DNA of 57,359 nucleotides, from the NCBI GenBank assembly GCA_017541145.1, contig JAFXZT010000119.1:1-57359 (forward strand), read 5' to 3'. Shown here in pieces: positions 1-9,216 of the stretch. Every line of letters starts with the position of its first letter. The first letter of the stretch is position 1. The DNA is from Bacteroidales bacterium (GTDB taxonomy: Bacteria; Bacteroidota; Bacteroidia; Bacteroidales; UBA3824). Under the pieces are notes generated by a model, which saw nothing but the letters and a program-made list of their open reading frames with translations, was not told where the DNA came from and ran no database searches. The position numbers and the translations under genes are program-made.

Positions 1-68
1 GCAATTAGTATTATTTTAATATCATAACATGCTATAAATCAAGATTATATCAAATATGAACCTTTTGA

Positions 69-1787
69 CTAAGGCAAAAAAACGACACCTATATTTTTAA
101 ATATATACTTTAGTTTACTTTTGATTATTTCGAACTGGGGTAAATATTCTATGGAAATGTCATCCTGTCCATTGTCAATTCTTGATTGAGGTGCAGAAAT
201 ACAAAATCCGTAAACATTATTTCCGTATGACTTGTATCCTGTGCCATTGTCATTCATTGTTTGGACTGTTTTAGATATATCTCTGTCGAAAATGGCTATA
301 ACTTTAAAATCGTGTTTAACCTTGCATAATTGCTTTAATAAGTCTTGTAAATTAGAATCGCCATCAGGTTGATTGTCAGGACTAATGGTGTCGAACTCTA
401 ATGCAATCCCTAATTTTTCTTTTGCTTTCAAGATGTGCATTATATCAGTTTTCCCTTCTGTGATTACAATAGGCTTGGTGATAGCGTCCAATTCGCCTTG
501 AAGTTTTTGATAATTAGAGTAAAAACGTTGATTCTCATTCACCATTATATCATAAACTTCTGTGAATAAATCATTCTTGGTTGGTTCACATATAATGCCG
601 TTGTTGTCCAAATCAATAATTTGTGTTCTTGCGCTTGCTTCATCAGCAAGCCCCATATTCAAAAATGGAGAATGTGAACTTACAATAAATTGGACATTGG
701 GGAATAAATTGAAAAGTTTGGGCAAAACTTCTTTTTGTAATGTAATGTGAAGATGTTTGTCAACTTCGTCAATTAAAACAATGCCTTGGATATCATTTAA
801 TGGGATATTGTTCTTTAAATTGTCAGACTGCCGTAGTATTTCTCCAAATATTGACACTAGGGACAACTCTCCTGAAGACAAGTTGAAAATTGAGGGGCAA
901 ATCATTTCGGAAACTCGTTTGCCATCAACATTTATGTCATTCATCACAGCGATTCTTGAAGCACCACTGTTTCTTGCTCCAATTCCTAATCTTACAGACC
1001 CTGAATAATGTTTGGATGATAATGCTCCTGAAATAATCTTATTAAGATTATTCCATACAAAGGTTTGCTCTTGTGCAGGTATTGTTATTGGAATTAACTT
1101 ATCGCCATCCTTTATGAACCTTGTTTCTTTATGTAATTCCATATCAAGAAGTACATCAAGAATCCAATTTGCTAATGTAGGCAAATTGGAAACAACTTCA
1201 ATTTGATTTTGAAGAGATCCCGAAAATCTGGTTTTTATCGCATAATCCAATTTAATATCATACGGATCATTAAGGTAACTTGGAGTTTCATATCTGTACG
1301 ACGGGAAATAAGTCAAAATAGATTTTGCAAAGATTTCGTTTTCTATTTTACGTTTATCATTTATTGACCAAAGTTTAATATTGTAGGAATCTGCATATGC
1401 ATTTGTTATTTTTTCGAATGTTATTTTGTTGTTTAAGTTGATAACAGATTCGTATTGTTCTTTGGTGCACTTGTTCCTTATGTCAACATAATCTATGTTT
1501 TCGCCATTGAGATTGAACCGCAAATAAACAAACGATGGATTGTTGCCATCAATATTGAACAATGAAGAAGATACTCGATAATATTTATTCTCTTTCCCTT
1601 CAAAATCATTATGAAATACTTTTCTTGCCAATTCGTAAAGTGCATCTGTAATATGGGACAATATGGTCGTTTTCCCCTTTCCGTTGATTGCTGTTAAGAC
1701 GGATATACCATTTTTTTTATAATCAATTTCAAGATGTTTGAATGGAGCACGGTTGTTAAATATTGCTTTCTCTAAATAAAATGCCAT
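69..1787 (-). CDS. OLD-like AAA ATPase with C-terminal TOPRIM domain, probably truncated
   Basis: An ABC/SMC-type ATPase is fused to a TOPRIM nuclease-like domain, the arrangement of OLD-family and COG3950-type proteins. Walker A is at residues 34-41 (NGKGKTT), the LSSGE signature at 303-307, Walker B (VLIDE) at 337-341 and the switch His at 372. TOPRIM shows the Glu of ITEGKTD (444) and the DRD pair (501-503). The protein stops about 30 residues after DDISIEYL, sooner than I would expect for this family. A run of seven T just before the stop makes a frameshift plausible. Such proteins are often phage-defence or DNA-repair nucleases; that role is inferred. It is a single gene downstream of dnaK on the same strand, but a strong terminator separates them, so it is probably transcribed separately. 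Confidence 0.8.
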   Translation of the reverse strand: MAFYLEKAIFNNRAPFKHLEIDYKKNGISVLTAINGKGKTTILSHITDALYELARKVFHNDFEGKENKYYRVSSSLFNIDGNNPSFVYLRFNLNGENIDYVDIRNKCTKEQYESVINLNNKITFEKITNAYADSYNIKLWSINDKRKIENEIFAKSILTYFPSYRYETPSYLNDPYDIKLDYAIKTRFSGSLQNQIEVVSNLPTLANWILDVLLDMELHKETRFIKDGDKLIPITIPAQEQTFVWNNLNKIISGALSSKHYSGSVRLGIGARNSGASRIAVMNDINVDGKRVSEMICPSIFNLSSGELSLVSIFGEILRQSDNLKNNIPLNDIQGIVLIDEVDKHLHITLQKEVLPKLFNLFPNVQFIVSSHSPFLNMGLADEASARTQIIDLDNNGIICEPTKNDLFTEVYDIMVNENQRFYSNYQKLQGELDAITKPIVITEGKTDIMHILKAKEKLGIALEFDTISPDNQPDGDSNLQDLLKQLCKVKHDFKVIAIFDRDISKTVQTMNDNGTGYKSYGNNVYGFCISAPQSRIDNGQDDISIEYLPQFEIIKSKLKYIFKNIGVVFLP

Positions 1788-1839
1788 AATGATAAGTTAA
1801 GGTCAAAAATTATAAAAGATACACATTTAAAAGTATTAA

Positions 1840-1876
1840 AAAAACTCCGCACAATTCCCCTTTGTGCGGAGTTTTT
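1840..1876 (-). terminator. Terminator of dnaK
   Basis: A perfect 15 bp stem (1840-1854 with 1862-1876) encloses a 7 nt loop. It is GC-rich at its centre and flanked by A and T runs, so it can act in both directions. It lies just after the dnaK stop and before the start of the ATPase gene. Confidence 0.9.
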
Positions 1877-1900
1877 ATCTTAAAAATCAGCTTGTGGCTA

Positions 1901-3832
1901 CTATTTTACTTCTTCGTAATCAACATCAGTAACATTATTGTCGCCACCGTTGTTGTTATTCTGCTGAGCGTTGTTTTGAGGACCGGCTTGAGGACCCGCT
2001 TGTGCGCCACCCTGTGGACCTGCTTGACCAGCGCCGGCGTTGTACATATCCTGACTTGCTGCTTGGAAAACTGCGTTGAGTTTTGCTGATGCAGCGTCGA
2101 TTGCAGCGATGTCTTGTTTCTGGTGAGCATCTTTCAACTCTTTGAGAGCTTCCTCAATTGGAGCTTTCTTTTCTGCCGGAATCTTGTCACCGTATTCTTT
2201 CATTGCTTTTTCGGTCTGGAAAATCAATGAATCAGCTTGGTTGAGCTTGTCGATACGCTCTTTTTCTGCTTTGTCGGCAGCTTCGTTGGCTTTAGCTTCG
2301 TTTTTCATTCTTTCGATTTCTGCATCGCTCAAGCCTGATGAAGCTTCAATTCTGATATTCTGTGATTTGCCGGTAGCTTTATCTTTTGCAGATACGTTGA
2401 GAATACCGTTGGCATCAATATCAAATGTTACTTCGATTTGTGGAACGTTTCTTGGTGCTGGTGGCAAACCGTCCAAGTGGAATTTACCCAATGTCTTGTT
2501 GTCCTTAGCCATAGAACGTTCACCCTGAAGTACGTGAATTTCTACTGAAGGTTGATTGTCAACTGCGGTTGTAAATGTTTCTGTCTTCTTGCAAGGAATT
2601 GTAGTGTTAGATTCAATAAGTTTTGTCATAACACCACCCATTGTTTCGATACCGAGTGACAATGGTGTTACGTCCAACAATACAACGTCTTTTACATCAC
2701 CTGTCAAAACACCGCCTTGGATAGAAGCACCTACTGCAACAACTTCATCAGGGTTAACACCTTTTGAAGGTTTTTTGCCGAAGAATTGTTCTACTTCGTT
2801 TTGAACTGCCGGTATACGTGATGAACCACCTACGAGGATTACTTCATCGATTTCGTTTGGCTGCAAACCTGCATCTTTAAGAGCTTGACGACATGGAGCG
2901 ATACAAGCTTTTATCAAATCATCGCAAAGTTGTTCAAATTTAGCACGTGTCAATGTCAAAACCAAGTGCTTTGGAACACCGTCTACAGGCATGATGTACG
3001 GCAAGTTGATTTCTGTAGAAGTAGAAGAAGACAATTCGATTTTTGCCTTTTCAGCAGCTTCTTTCAAACGTTGCAATGCCATAGCATCTTTACGAAGGTC
3101 AACATTGTTTTCTTTCTGGAATTCGTCAGCCATCCAGTTGATGATTTTGTGGTCGAAGTCATCACCGCCGAGGTGTGTATCACCGTTAGTTGATTTTACT
3201 TCAAAAATACCGTCGCCGAGTTCAAGAATTGAAATATCGAATGTACCGCCACCGAGGTCGAATACAGCGATTTTCATATCCTTACCGCCTTTGTCAAGAC
3301 CGTAAGCAAGAGCTGCGGCTGTAGGTTCGTTAACAATACGTCTTACTTTCAAACCTGCAATTTCACCTGCCTCTTTTGTTGCTTGACGTTGTGAATCTGA
3401 GAAGTATGCCGGTACTGTAATTACGGCTTCGGTAACTTCTTGACCCAAAAAGTCTTCCGCAGTTTTTTTCATTTTCTGAAGTATCATTGCGGAGATTTCT
3501 TGTGGAGTATATTGACGGTCGTTGATTTTTACACGTGGAGTGTTGTTTTCGCCGCGAACTACTTCGTAAGGTACTCTTTCAATTTCTTTTGTTACCTGGT
3601 CGTAAGTTTCACCCATAAAACGCTTTATTGAATATACAGTGTTTTTCGGGTTTGTGATGGCTTGACGTTTTGCAGGATCACCTACTTTACGTTCACCATT
3701 ATCCAAGAATGCTACAATAGAAGGTGTTGTTCTTTTACCTTCTGAGTTTGCAATTACCTGTGGTTCGTTACCTTCCATTACGGAAACACAAGAGTTTGTG
3801 GTTCCCAAGTCAATACCGATTATTTTAGACAT
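1901..3832 (-). CDS. dnaK: Molecular chaperone DnaK (Hsp70)
   Basis: Full-length 643-residue Hsp70. The N-terminus carries the phosphate-binding loop GIDLGTTNS. The nucleotide-binding domain has [10 protein letters not shown], and the [14 protein letters not shown] linker leads into the substrate-binding domain. The C-terminal tail is Gly/Gln/Asn-rich and ends DVDYEEVK, close to the usual EEVD-like acidic end. It folds client proteins in the cytosol with DnaJ and GrpE, neither of which is in this window. It appears monocistronic, ending at a strong terminator. No CIRCE (HrcA operator) and no consensus TAnnTTTG promoter was found upstream. The divergent spacer instead carries a TGACA/TGTCA cluster that could hold its control. 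Confidence 0.98.
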   Translation of the reverse strand: MSKIIGIDLGTTNSCVSVMEGNEPQVIANSEGKRTTPSIVAFLDNGERKVGDPAKRQAITNPKNTVYSIKRFMGETYDQVTKEIERVPYEVVRGENNTPRVKINDRQYTPQEISAMILQKMKKTAEDFLGQEVTEAVITVPAYFSDSQRQATKEAGEIAGLKVRRIVNEPTAAALAYGLDKGGKDMKIAVFDLGGGTFDISILELGDGIFEVKSTNGDTHLGGDDFDHKIINWMADEFQKENNVDLRKDAMALQRLKEAAEKAKIELSSSTSTEINLPYIMPVDGVPKHLVLTLTRAKFEQLCDDLIKACIAPCRQALKDAGLQPNEIDEVILVGGSSRIPAVQNEVEQFFGKKPSKGVNPDEVVAVGASIQGGVLTGDVKDVVLLDVTPLSLGIETMGGVMTKLIESNTTIPCKKTETFTTAVDNQPSVEIHVLQGERSMAKDNKTLGKFHLDGLPPAPRNVPQIEVTFDIDANGILNVSAKDKATGKSQNIRIEASSGLSDAEIERMKNEAKANEAADKAEKERIDKLNQADSLIFQTEKAMKEYGDKIPAEKKAPIEEALKELKDAHQKQDIAAIDAASAKLNAVFQAASQDMYNAGAGQAGPQGGAQAGPQAGPQNNAQQNNNNGGDNNVTDVDYEEVK

Positions 3833-4018
3833 ATCTTTTAAAGTTTTAATTTGTTTCTGATTTATGATATTTTTTATTTTGTACCGTTTAACATTTTTTG
3901 TTTGTGGTACACCCCGTCTTAATCAATCATTATGCCGTAAAAATTTATGTTTTTACGAAAAAATGTTTTAAATTACTGTAATCCAATAAGATATAAAAGT
4001 TGGCACGGTTTTCAATAC

Positions 4019-4115
4019 TGACACGTGTTTTGTCAGAAAATTTTTTAGCTGACATTTTTTCCTAAAATGATGTCAAAATATATGACAAACTATATGACAT
4101 GCAGACAAGATGTCA
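4019..4115. promoter_or_regulatory. Cluster of seven TGACA/TGTCA pentamers (candidate operator array)
   Basis: TGACA occurs at 4019, 4050, 4083 and 4095, and its complement TGTCA at 4031, 4071 and 4111. The first pair forms CTGACA-N7-TGTCAG. The outermost copies extend to an inverted repeat (AATACTGACA near 4014 and TGTCAGTATT at 4111). Several spacings are 12 bp (4019-4031, 4071-4083, 4083-4095). Such density in 97 bp suggests a multi-site operator for dnaK, the decarboxylase, or both. The binding protein is unknown. Confidence 0.5.
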
Positions 4116-4232
4116 GTATTTGAATAGAATTTTCCAAAATTAGAACAACCTTAAATTTCTTTTCGAATAATTGTTTTAAACATTTTACAATAAAATAAAC
4201 GATATTTGATGATTAAATCCGTAATTTGTTTT

Positions 4233-4240
4233 TATATTTG
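4233..4240 (+). promoter_or_regulatory. -7 promoter element (TATATTTG) for the decarboxylase gene
   Basis: Matches the Bacteroidetes -7 consensus TAnnTTTG, 25 bp before the start codon. The nearest -33-like TTTG is at 4205-4208, giving a 24 bp spacer, longer than the usual 19-21. The element may be weak or depend on an activator. Confidence 0.5.
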
Positions 4241-4265
4241 ACGCCGAATATAATTGTAACGATAG

Positions 4266-5723
4266 ATGAAGAACACATATTTCGATCTGATAGAGCAAAG
4301 CTATTATTTTCCGCAAGATGGCTTTGATATCCACGACGGATATCTCACATTTCATGGCGTATCTCTCAAGTATCTTATCGAGAAATACGGAACACCATTC
4401 AGACTCATGTATTTGCCTCGTATAGGCGAACAGATCAAACGTGCTAGAAACCTTTTCAACCGTGCCATCAAGACCAATAATTACAATGGCTCGTACAAAT
4501 ATTGTTATTGCACCAAGTGTTGCCATTTTTATCATGTGGTAAGCGAAGTGCTCAAATATGATGTTCAGTTGGAGACTTCATCGTCTTTTGACATCGATCT
4601 TGTACGCTGTTTGTACCAAAATGGTCAGATTGACAAAGATGTTACTATTATTCATAACGGTTTCAAGACCGAAGAATACGTTGAAAAAATCATAAAGTTA
4701 CAAAAAGACGGATTTGTAAATTCAATAATAGTACTCGATTCAAAAACCGAACTTGACAGAATTTTGAAATACAGTAAAAATTTCAAAACAAAAATCGGTT
4801 TGCGCATGGCTATCGACGAAGAGTCACAATCTGATTATTACACCTCGCGACTTGGTATGCGTCCGTCAGAAATTTTGGATTTCTACAAAAAAGAAATTCA
4901 ACCTAACAAAGATTTGGAAGTCAAGATGTTGCATTTCTTTGTAGATTCCGGAATCAAAGACAGTTTCTATTATTGGACAGAGTTTGGCAAGGCTGTAAAG
5001 ATGTATACCGAACTCAAAAAAGTTTGTCCTGAAATTGACAGTCTTGACCTTGGCGGCGGCTTCCCGATTCGCAATCAACTTGGTTTTGACTATGATTATG
5101 AATACATCATCCGCGAAATCGTTAAGAATATCAAAGAGATGTGTCTTGCCGAAGACGTTCAAGAGCCGGATATTATTACCGAATTTGGAAAATATACGGT
5201 AGGAGAGAGCGGTGCTGTGATTTTCAAAGTGTTAGATCAAAAACAGCAAAACGATACAGAACTTTGGTACATCATTGATAATTCGTTGATGACTACAATT
5301 CCGGATGCGTGGAGTGCCAACGAGCGTTTCATTCTTTTGCCTATTAATAAGTGGAATCATGAATGTTCACGTGTAAATATCGGTGGTATCAGTTGCGATC
5401 ATTCAGATTATTACAACTCTGAAGATATGAATCAGCACGTAATATTGCCGACCTACAAAAATACAGAAAAAGAGCCGCTTTACATCGGATTTTTCCATAC
5501 CGGAGCATATCAGGATTCAATCGCAGGTTACGGAGGTATTAAACATTGCCTTTTGCCGTCGCCGAAACATATTGTAGTATATCGTGATGAAACTACCGGT
5601 AATTTCAAGGATTATTGTTATCGCGACGAGCAGACCGTGGAAGAGATGTTCCATATTCTCGGTTACGATCATCCGGAAACAAATCCTGTGTTGAAAAAGA
5701 AGAAAAAAAATATCGAAGAATAG
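4266..5723 (+). CDS. Arginine decarboxylase-like PLP enzyme (fold III, short Bacteroidetes type)
   Basis: A 485-residue alanine-racemase-fold (type III) PLP decarboxylase. The likely PLP lysine is K84 inside YCYCTKCC, replacing the usual YAxKAN. The phosphate-binding GGGFP is at 263-267. The partner-subunit GxxCDxxD active-site motif is at 374-381 with Cys377. Bacteroidetes proteins of this shape are annotated as arginine decarboxylase and would feed polyamine synthesis by making agmatine. Substrate choice between arginine and another basic amino acid cannot be fixed from sequence. Four cysteines surround the catalytic lysine, which is odd. It begins the plus-strand run after the dnaK spacer and lies 40 bp before the hemerythrin-like gene. 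Confidence 0.85.
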   Translation: MKNTYFDLIEQSYYFPQDGFDIHDGYLTFHGVSLKYLIEKYGTPFRLMYLPRIGEQIKRARNLFNRAIKTNNYNGSYKYCYCTKCCHFYHVVSEVLKYDVQLETSSSFDIDLVRCLYQNGQIDKDVTIIHNGFKTEEYVEKIIKLQKDGFVNSIIVLDSKTELDRILKYSKNFKTKIGLRMAIDEESQSDYYTSRLGMRPSEILDFYKKEIQPNKDLEVKMLHFFVDSGIKDSFYYWTEFGKAVKMYTELKKVCPEIDSLDLGGGFPIRNQLGFDYDYEYIIREIVKNIKEMCLAEDVQEPDIITEFGKYTVGESGAVIFKVLDQKQQNDTELWYIIDNSLMTTIPDAWSANERFILLPINKWNHECSRVNIGGISCDHSDYYNSEDMNQHVILPTYKNTEKEPLYIGFFHTGAYQDSIAGYGGIKHCLLPSPKHIVVYRDETTGNFKDYCYRDEQTVEEMFHILGYDHPETNPVLKKKKKNIEE

Positions 5724-5763
5724 ATAATTTTTACATACTACTAACCTTTTTTATAAACTTGAT

Positions 5764-6453
5764 ATGGCAATTATTTCTTTTGTTTTGGTAAATCCCAAAA
5801 TGGAATTGCATGATTTAATAGAGCAAAACAACAGACTTTTGCTATTAATGGAGCATTTCAATACGGGATTTACTGTTGCAGATATGACAATTGAAGAAAT
5901 TTGCAACTCAAAGGGAATCAATCCGTTGCTGTTTGCATCGCTTTGCAATTTGTACAACGGTTACGATAAACAACTTTTTGAGCCGCAAACTATTGATGAT
6001 TTCAATCAATTGATTGATTTTCTGGAAAATTCTCACCGTTATTATCTTGACGAGATGTATCCCGAAATCAAACATTTTATAAAAAAATTGTCTGAAATCA
6101 ACGATACTGCCGATATCAAGATGTTGGACAAATTCTTTGAATCTTACTTTCTTGAGGTAAAAAAACACCTTGAGTACGAGCAAAAAAAGGTTTTTCCGTT
6201 GTTCCGACTTATTTGCAACGGCGGTAGCGACATCCCCGATTTGAAAAAAAGTAAAAAAATATCTCACAGCGATATTGAAACAAAACTCGCTGATTTGAAG
6301 AATCTTTTGCTCAAGCATATAAAACTTGTGGACAAAGACGGGGCAAAACGAAAACTTCTTTCTGCTATTTTTGAATTTCAGTTTGACCTTACAATTCATT
6401 CCATAATTGAGGACAAAATTTTGATGCCGTCAATTATGAAAATTTGTAAATAG
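5764..6453 (+). CDS. Hemerythrin-like domain protein
   Basis: 229 residues, all-helical by composition, with spaced His/Glu motifs of a hemerythrin-type di-iron site: HRYYLDEMYPE, HLEYEQKKVFP, and near the C-terminus HSIIEDKILMP. Hemerythrin-like proteins bind O2 or NO, or repair iron-sulfur clusters (RIC/YtfE); which applies here is unknown. There is no signal peptide, so it is cytosolic. It sits 40 bp after the decarboxylase and 64 bp before a LuxR-type regulator, suggesting a co-regulated pair. A second ATG at 5803 could serve as the start; the first gives a slightly longer N-terminus without changing the domain. Confidence 0.75.
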   Translation: MAIISFVLVNPKMELHDLIEQNNRLLLLMEHFNTGFTVADMTIEEICNSKGINPLLFASLCNLYNGYDKQLFEPQTIDDFNQLIDFLENSHRYYLDEMYPEIKHFIKKLSEINDTADIKMLDKFFESYFLEVKKHLEYEQKKVFPLFRLICNGGSDIPDLKKSKKISHSDIETKLADLKNLLLKHIKLVDKDGAKRKLLSAIFEFQFDLTIHSIIEDKILMPSIMKICK

Positions 6454-6517
6454 CTTTTTTTTTTGAATTGAAAATCAATTAATTAGAGATGTAACGGCAA
6501 TCAAAATTTTTTGAAAA

Positions 6518-7126
6518 ATGAACAAAATTGCAAAAACTAAAACATCAATTTTGATTTGTGATAAATCAATGATTGTAAAAGAAGGGTTGACTGTAATTTT
6601 GGAAAAATACAGCAACAATAATTTTTTAGTTGACTTTTTTTCAGAGCCGTACAACGTTGAAAGTTTAGAGAATGAGCTTCATACCAACACTTCGGATTTG
6701 GTGATTTTGCCGCTTGATCTTTTTTCAAACCGCAACAAAGAATTTCAGAAGTTAAAACGGATGTTCCCTTCAATACATTGGGGTACAATTGTTTACGGAT
6801 TTTATAGCAACGAAGATATTTCGATGTACGATTTTACAATTTTTATGACCGATGATGCCGAAACTATCGCGCAAAAGATTGATCATCTTGTTGTTGATTC
6901 CGGAAAATCGCTCAGCAGTGAAAATCTTACCGATCGTGAAATTGAAATTCTAAAAGGTTTGGCTGTTGGAAAATCAAACAAGCAAATTGCTGACGAACTG
7001 AAAATCAGTATTCATACTGTGATTAGTCATCGAAAAAATATTTCTGAAAAAACAAGTATCCGTACACTCCAAGGTCTTACGGTTTACGCCATTTCAAAGC
7101 ATCTGATTGATGTTAACTGTATATAA
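6518..7126 (+). CDS. LuxR-type regulator with degenerate receiver-like N-terminus
   Basis: 202 residues. The last ~65 are a typical LuxR/FixJ helix-turn-helix (LTDREIEILKGLAVGKSNKQ start, then IADELKISIHTV). The N-terminal ~125 residues resemble a receiver domain, but the phospho-acceptor position reads VILPL rather than VILDL, and only one Asp remains of the acidic pair (ICDKS). Phosphorylation is therefore unlikely, and the domain may sense something else or only dimerise. It follows the hemerythrin-like gene on the same strand and ends at a strong terminator. A role in controlling that gene is inferred from position only. Confidence 0.85.
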   Translation: MNKIAKTKTSILICDKSMIVKEGLTVILEKYSNNNFLVDFFSEPYNVESLENELHTNTSDLVILPLDLFSNRNKEFQKLKRMFPSIHWGTIVYGFYSNEDISMYDFTIFMTDDAETIAQKIDHLVVDSGKSLSSENLTDREIEILKGLAVGKSNKQIADELKISIHTVISHRKNISEKTSIRTLQGLTVYAISKHLIDVNCI

Positions 7127-7171
7127 AAAAACTTTGGCAACCATGTTGAAATTTGCTTGCCAAAGTTTTTT
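7126..7171. terminator. Bidirectional terminator between the LuxR-type gene and the S66 peptidase gene
   Basis: A perfect 15 bp stem (7126-7140 with 7157-7171) with a 16 nt loop. A runs on the left and T runs on the right serve the two convergent genes. Confidence 0.88.
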
Positions 7172-7188
7172 ATTTTTTTTACAACTTT

Positions 7189-8253
7189 TTATTTTGCAGT
7201 TGCTGCATTAAGATTGAAATTTAATTTTGCTTCAGAATCTGTTACCGAAAGATAAACATAATTTCCTAAAATAAGCGGATTATTTCTTGTATCGTGACCG
7301 TTTGGAAATCCGTACATCACGGGGATTCCTTTGTCGCCGAAATATTTTTTCATAATTTCCGGAATCGATAAGTCTGAGCCTTGAGTTGTGTTGATAAATT
7401 CACCAACGATTACACCTTTTATATATTCAAGTTTTCCTGACTGTTGCAAATTCAGCAACATCCTGTCAATCGAATAGTTAGCCTCGCCGGTATCTTCAAT
7501 AAAAAGTATCGAATTTATTGTATTGAGGTCAAATGCAGTGCCGCTCAAACTGTAAATCAACGAAAGATTTCCGCCAACAAGTCTGCCGGCAGCTTCGCCG
7601 TTAATACAATTTTCGTTGCTGCTGAATGTATAATTTACGATATTGCCGAAAAGTGCATTTTTTAAGTCGGTTACGCTTTGATCATCCTTTGTAAAACCGT
7701 TCATCATCGGACCGATTATCGATTCGTAGCCCATGTTGTTGAGAGCGATATGTATAGCAGTAACATCGCTGTAACCGATAATCCATTTCGGATGTTGTTT
7801 AAATTTGGTCCAATTGACGTAAGGCAGAATTTGAGCCGCGCCGTAACCGCCTCTGGCAAAGAAAATTGCCTTGATTTCCGGGTCATCAATCATTTTCTGA
7901 AAACCTTGAATCCTATCTGCAAGAGTTCCGGCATATCTGCCGTCAACTTTGTAAAGATTCTCAGCTTCAACAACTTGCAAGCCCCAAGATTCCAATTCAG
8001 ATTTTCCGGTGCTGACATTTGCTTCTGTTACCGAATTGCTTGCCGCGCAGATTGCCACTTTGTCGCCTGATTTCAGATAATCGGGACAAATATCTTCGGT
8101 GATTTCTGTTTGATTTTCAATTACAAAGCTTGCATTGTACTTATAAACAATGGTTGTGTCAAAATTTTGAACTATGATTTCATCTTCGTCGTCTTTGTGA
8201 CACGATGTCATAACCAATAATCCTGCAACCATCAGATAATTAATAAATTTCAT
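7189..8253 (-). CDS. LD-carboxypeptidase family (S66) lipoprotein
   Basis: 354 residues. The N-terminal signal ends in a lipobox (LLVMTSC, Cys18), so it is probably anchored to a membrane and faces the periplasm or the surface. The S66 catalytic triad is visible: Ser162 in GYSDVTAI, Glu253 in FIEDTGE and His320 in PNGHDTRNNP. S66 enzymes remove the terminal D-Ala from murein tetrapeptides during recycling. Most are cytosolic, so a lipoprotein version points to an envelope role or another substrate. It is last in the minus-strand run that begins at pepD and ends at the shared terminator. Confidence 0.85.
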   Translation of the reverse strand: MKFINYLMVAGLLVMTSCHKDDEDEIIVQNFDTTIVYKYNASFVIENQTEITEDICPDYLKSGDKVAICAASNSVTEANVSTGKSELESWGLQVVEAENLYKVDGRYAGTLADRIQGFQKMIDDPEIKAIFFARGGYGAAQILPYVNWTKFKQHPKWIIGYSDVTAIHIALNNMGYESIIGPMMNGFTKDDQSVTDLKNALFGNIVNYTFSSNENCINGEAAGRLVGGNLSLIYSLSGTAFDLNTINSILFIEDTGEANYSIDRMLLNLQQSGKLEYIKGVIVGEFINTTQGSDLSIPEIMKKYFGDKGIPVMYGFPNGHDTRNNPLILGNYVYLSVTDSEAKLNFNLNAATAK

Positions 8254-8293
8254 AGTTTTTGATAGTTAAAAAAATTGTTTTTGCAAATATAGA

Positions 8294-9211
8294 TTAATTT
8301 TGTTTTTTATTCAATTTTTTCTCTTCCTGATGACGTTTTTTGTCAAGTTGCCAAGCGTTGAAAAGGTTTTGAAAAATGATATAAAGTCCACTGCCTAAAG
8401 CACTTAGCGGGTTGAGAAATTCGCCGGCTACCCAAATTGCAAAAATTGTATTTTTCTGTCCTATGTTTTGACCGCAACTTATTCTGTCATCCATTTTGCT
8501 ACCTATTATTTTACCGACAGTAAACAAAATTATGCAGACTGCCAAACTTGCAATTCCCATCAAGATGTCGCTGTGATAATTTTCGGGATTGTTTACAATT
8601 GCTTTTACAGTTCTTCCCATTAAAATTACCACCGAAACCGCCCAAATATAAAACGAAACTCCGGCGTTGTCTTGTAGAAATTTATGTATTTTGGGTGTGA
8701 CTTTTTTTAATATTTGTGCAACAATCATCGGTAATACCAAAAGTGGAAATACTTTCTTTATAATTGTCCAAAAGTCGTTTATAAATGTAGAATCGTGAGG
8801 TTCAATCAACGGAAAAACCGATGGAATTATGATTGCTGCTGCTACATTTGATAATATTGTAAACGAAATTACATTTGCGCCTTGTCCGCCGAGTTTTGTT
8901 GTTACTACTACGGCAGCCGTTGCGGTCGGACACATCACGATTACCATTACTGATTCTGCCAAAACTTTGTTGAACGGCGCAATTGCAAAATACGATATCA
9001 TTGCTCCGAATATTATTACCGACAATAGTACGAGATGTACTTTTTTGATTTTTATTTCGTTCAAACTTATTTTACTAAATGATAAAAGCAACATTACAAA
9101 AAGCGAGTACGGTAATACAAATTTGAATTGTTCAAAAAAATCGTAAAAAATACTGCCTATAATTATCGCAATTGGTAGTGCATGATTTTTGATAAATTGT
9201 AAAACTTTCAT
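8294..9211 (-). CDS. BASS-family transporter (bile acid:sodium symporter-like)
   Basis: 305 residues with about nine to ten hydrophobic segments. The central CPTATAAVVVTTKLGG region, followed by a conserved Asn (TILSNVAAA), is typical of the BASS fold, where it helps form the sodium and substrate sites. Substrates in the family include bile acids, pantothenate and other organic anions, and none can be assigned here. The charged tail (KKRHQEEKKLNKK) should face the cytoplasm. It lies 5 bp after the EamA transporter gene, so the two are probably co-transcribed. Confidence 0.75.
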   Translation of the reverse strand: MKVLQFIKNHALPIAIIIGSIFYDFFEQFKFVLPYSLFVMLLLSFSKISLNEIKIKKVHLVLLSVIIFGAMISYFAIAPFNKVLAESVMVIVMCPTATAAVVVTTKLGGQGANVISFTILSNVAAAIIIPSVFPLIEPHDSTFINDFWTIIKKVFPLLVLPMIVAQILKKVTPKIHKFLQDNAGVSFYIWAVSVVILMGRTVKAIVNNPENYHSDILMGIASLAVCIILFTVGKIIGSKMDDRISCGQNIGQKNTIFAIWVAGEFLNPLSALGSGLYIIFQNLFNAWQLDKKRHQEEKKLNKKQN

Positions 9212-9216
9212 TTTAT

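Larger units (their letters stand above)
3833..4265. other. Divergent dnaK/decarboxylase intergenic region
   Basis: 433 bp without a credible gene. It carries the TGACA/TGTCA cluster (4019-4115) and a Bacteroidetes-type -7 element (4233-4240) for the rightward gene. The segment 3840-3960, next to dnaK, is AT-rich with no recognised operator. Confidence 0.7.

Noticed and set aside
4001..4020. TGGCAC resembling a sigma-54 -24 element
   Set aside because: No -12 GC dinucleotide at the right spacing and no sigma-54 activator nearby.
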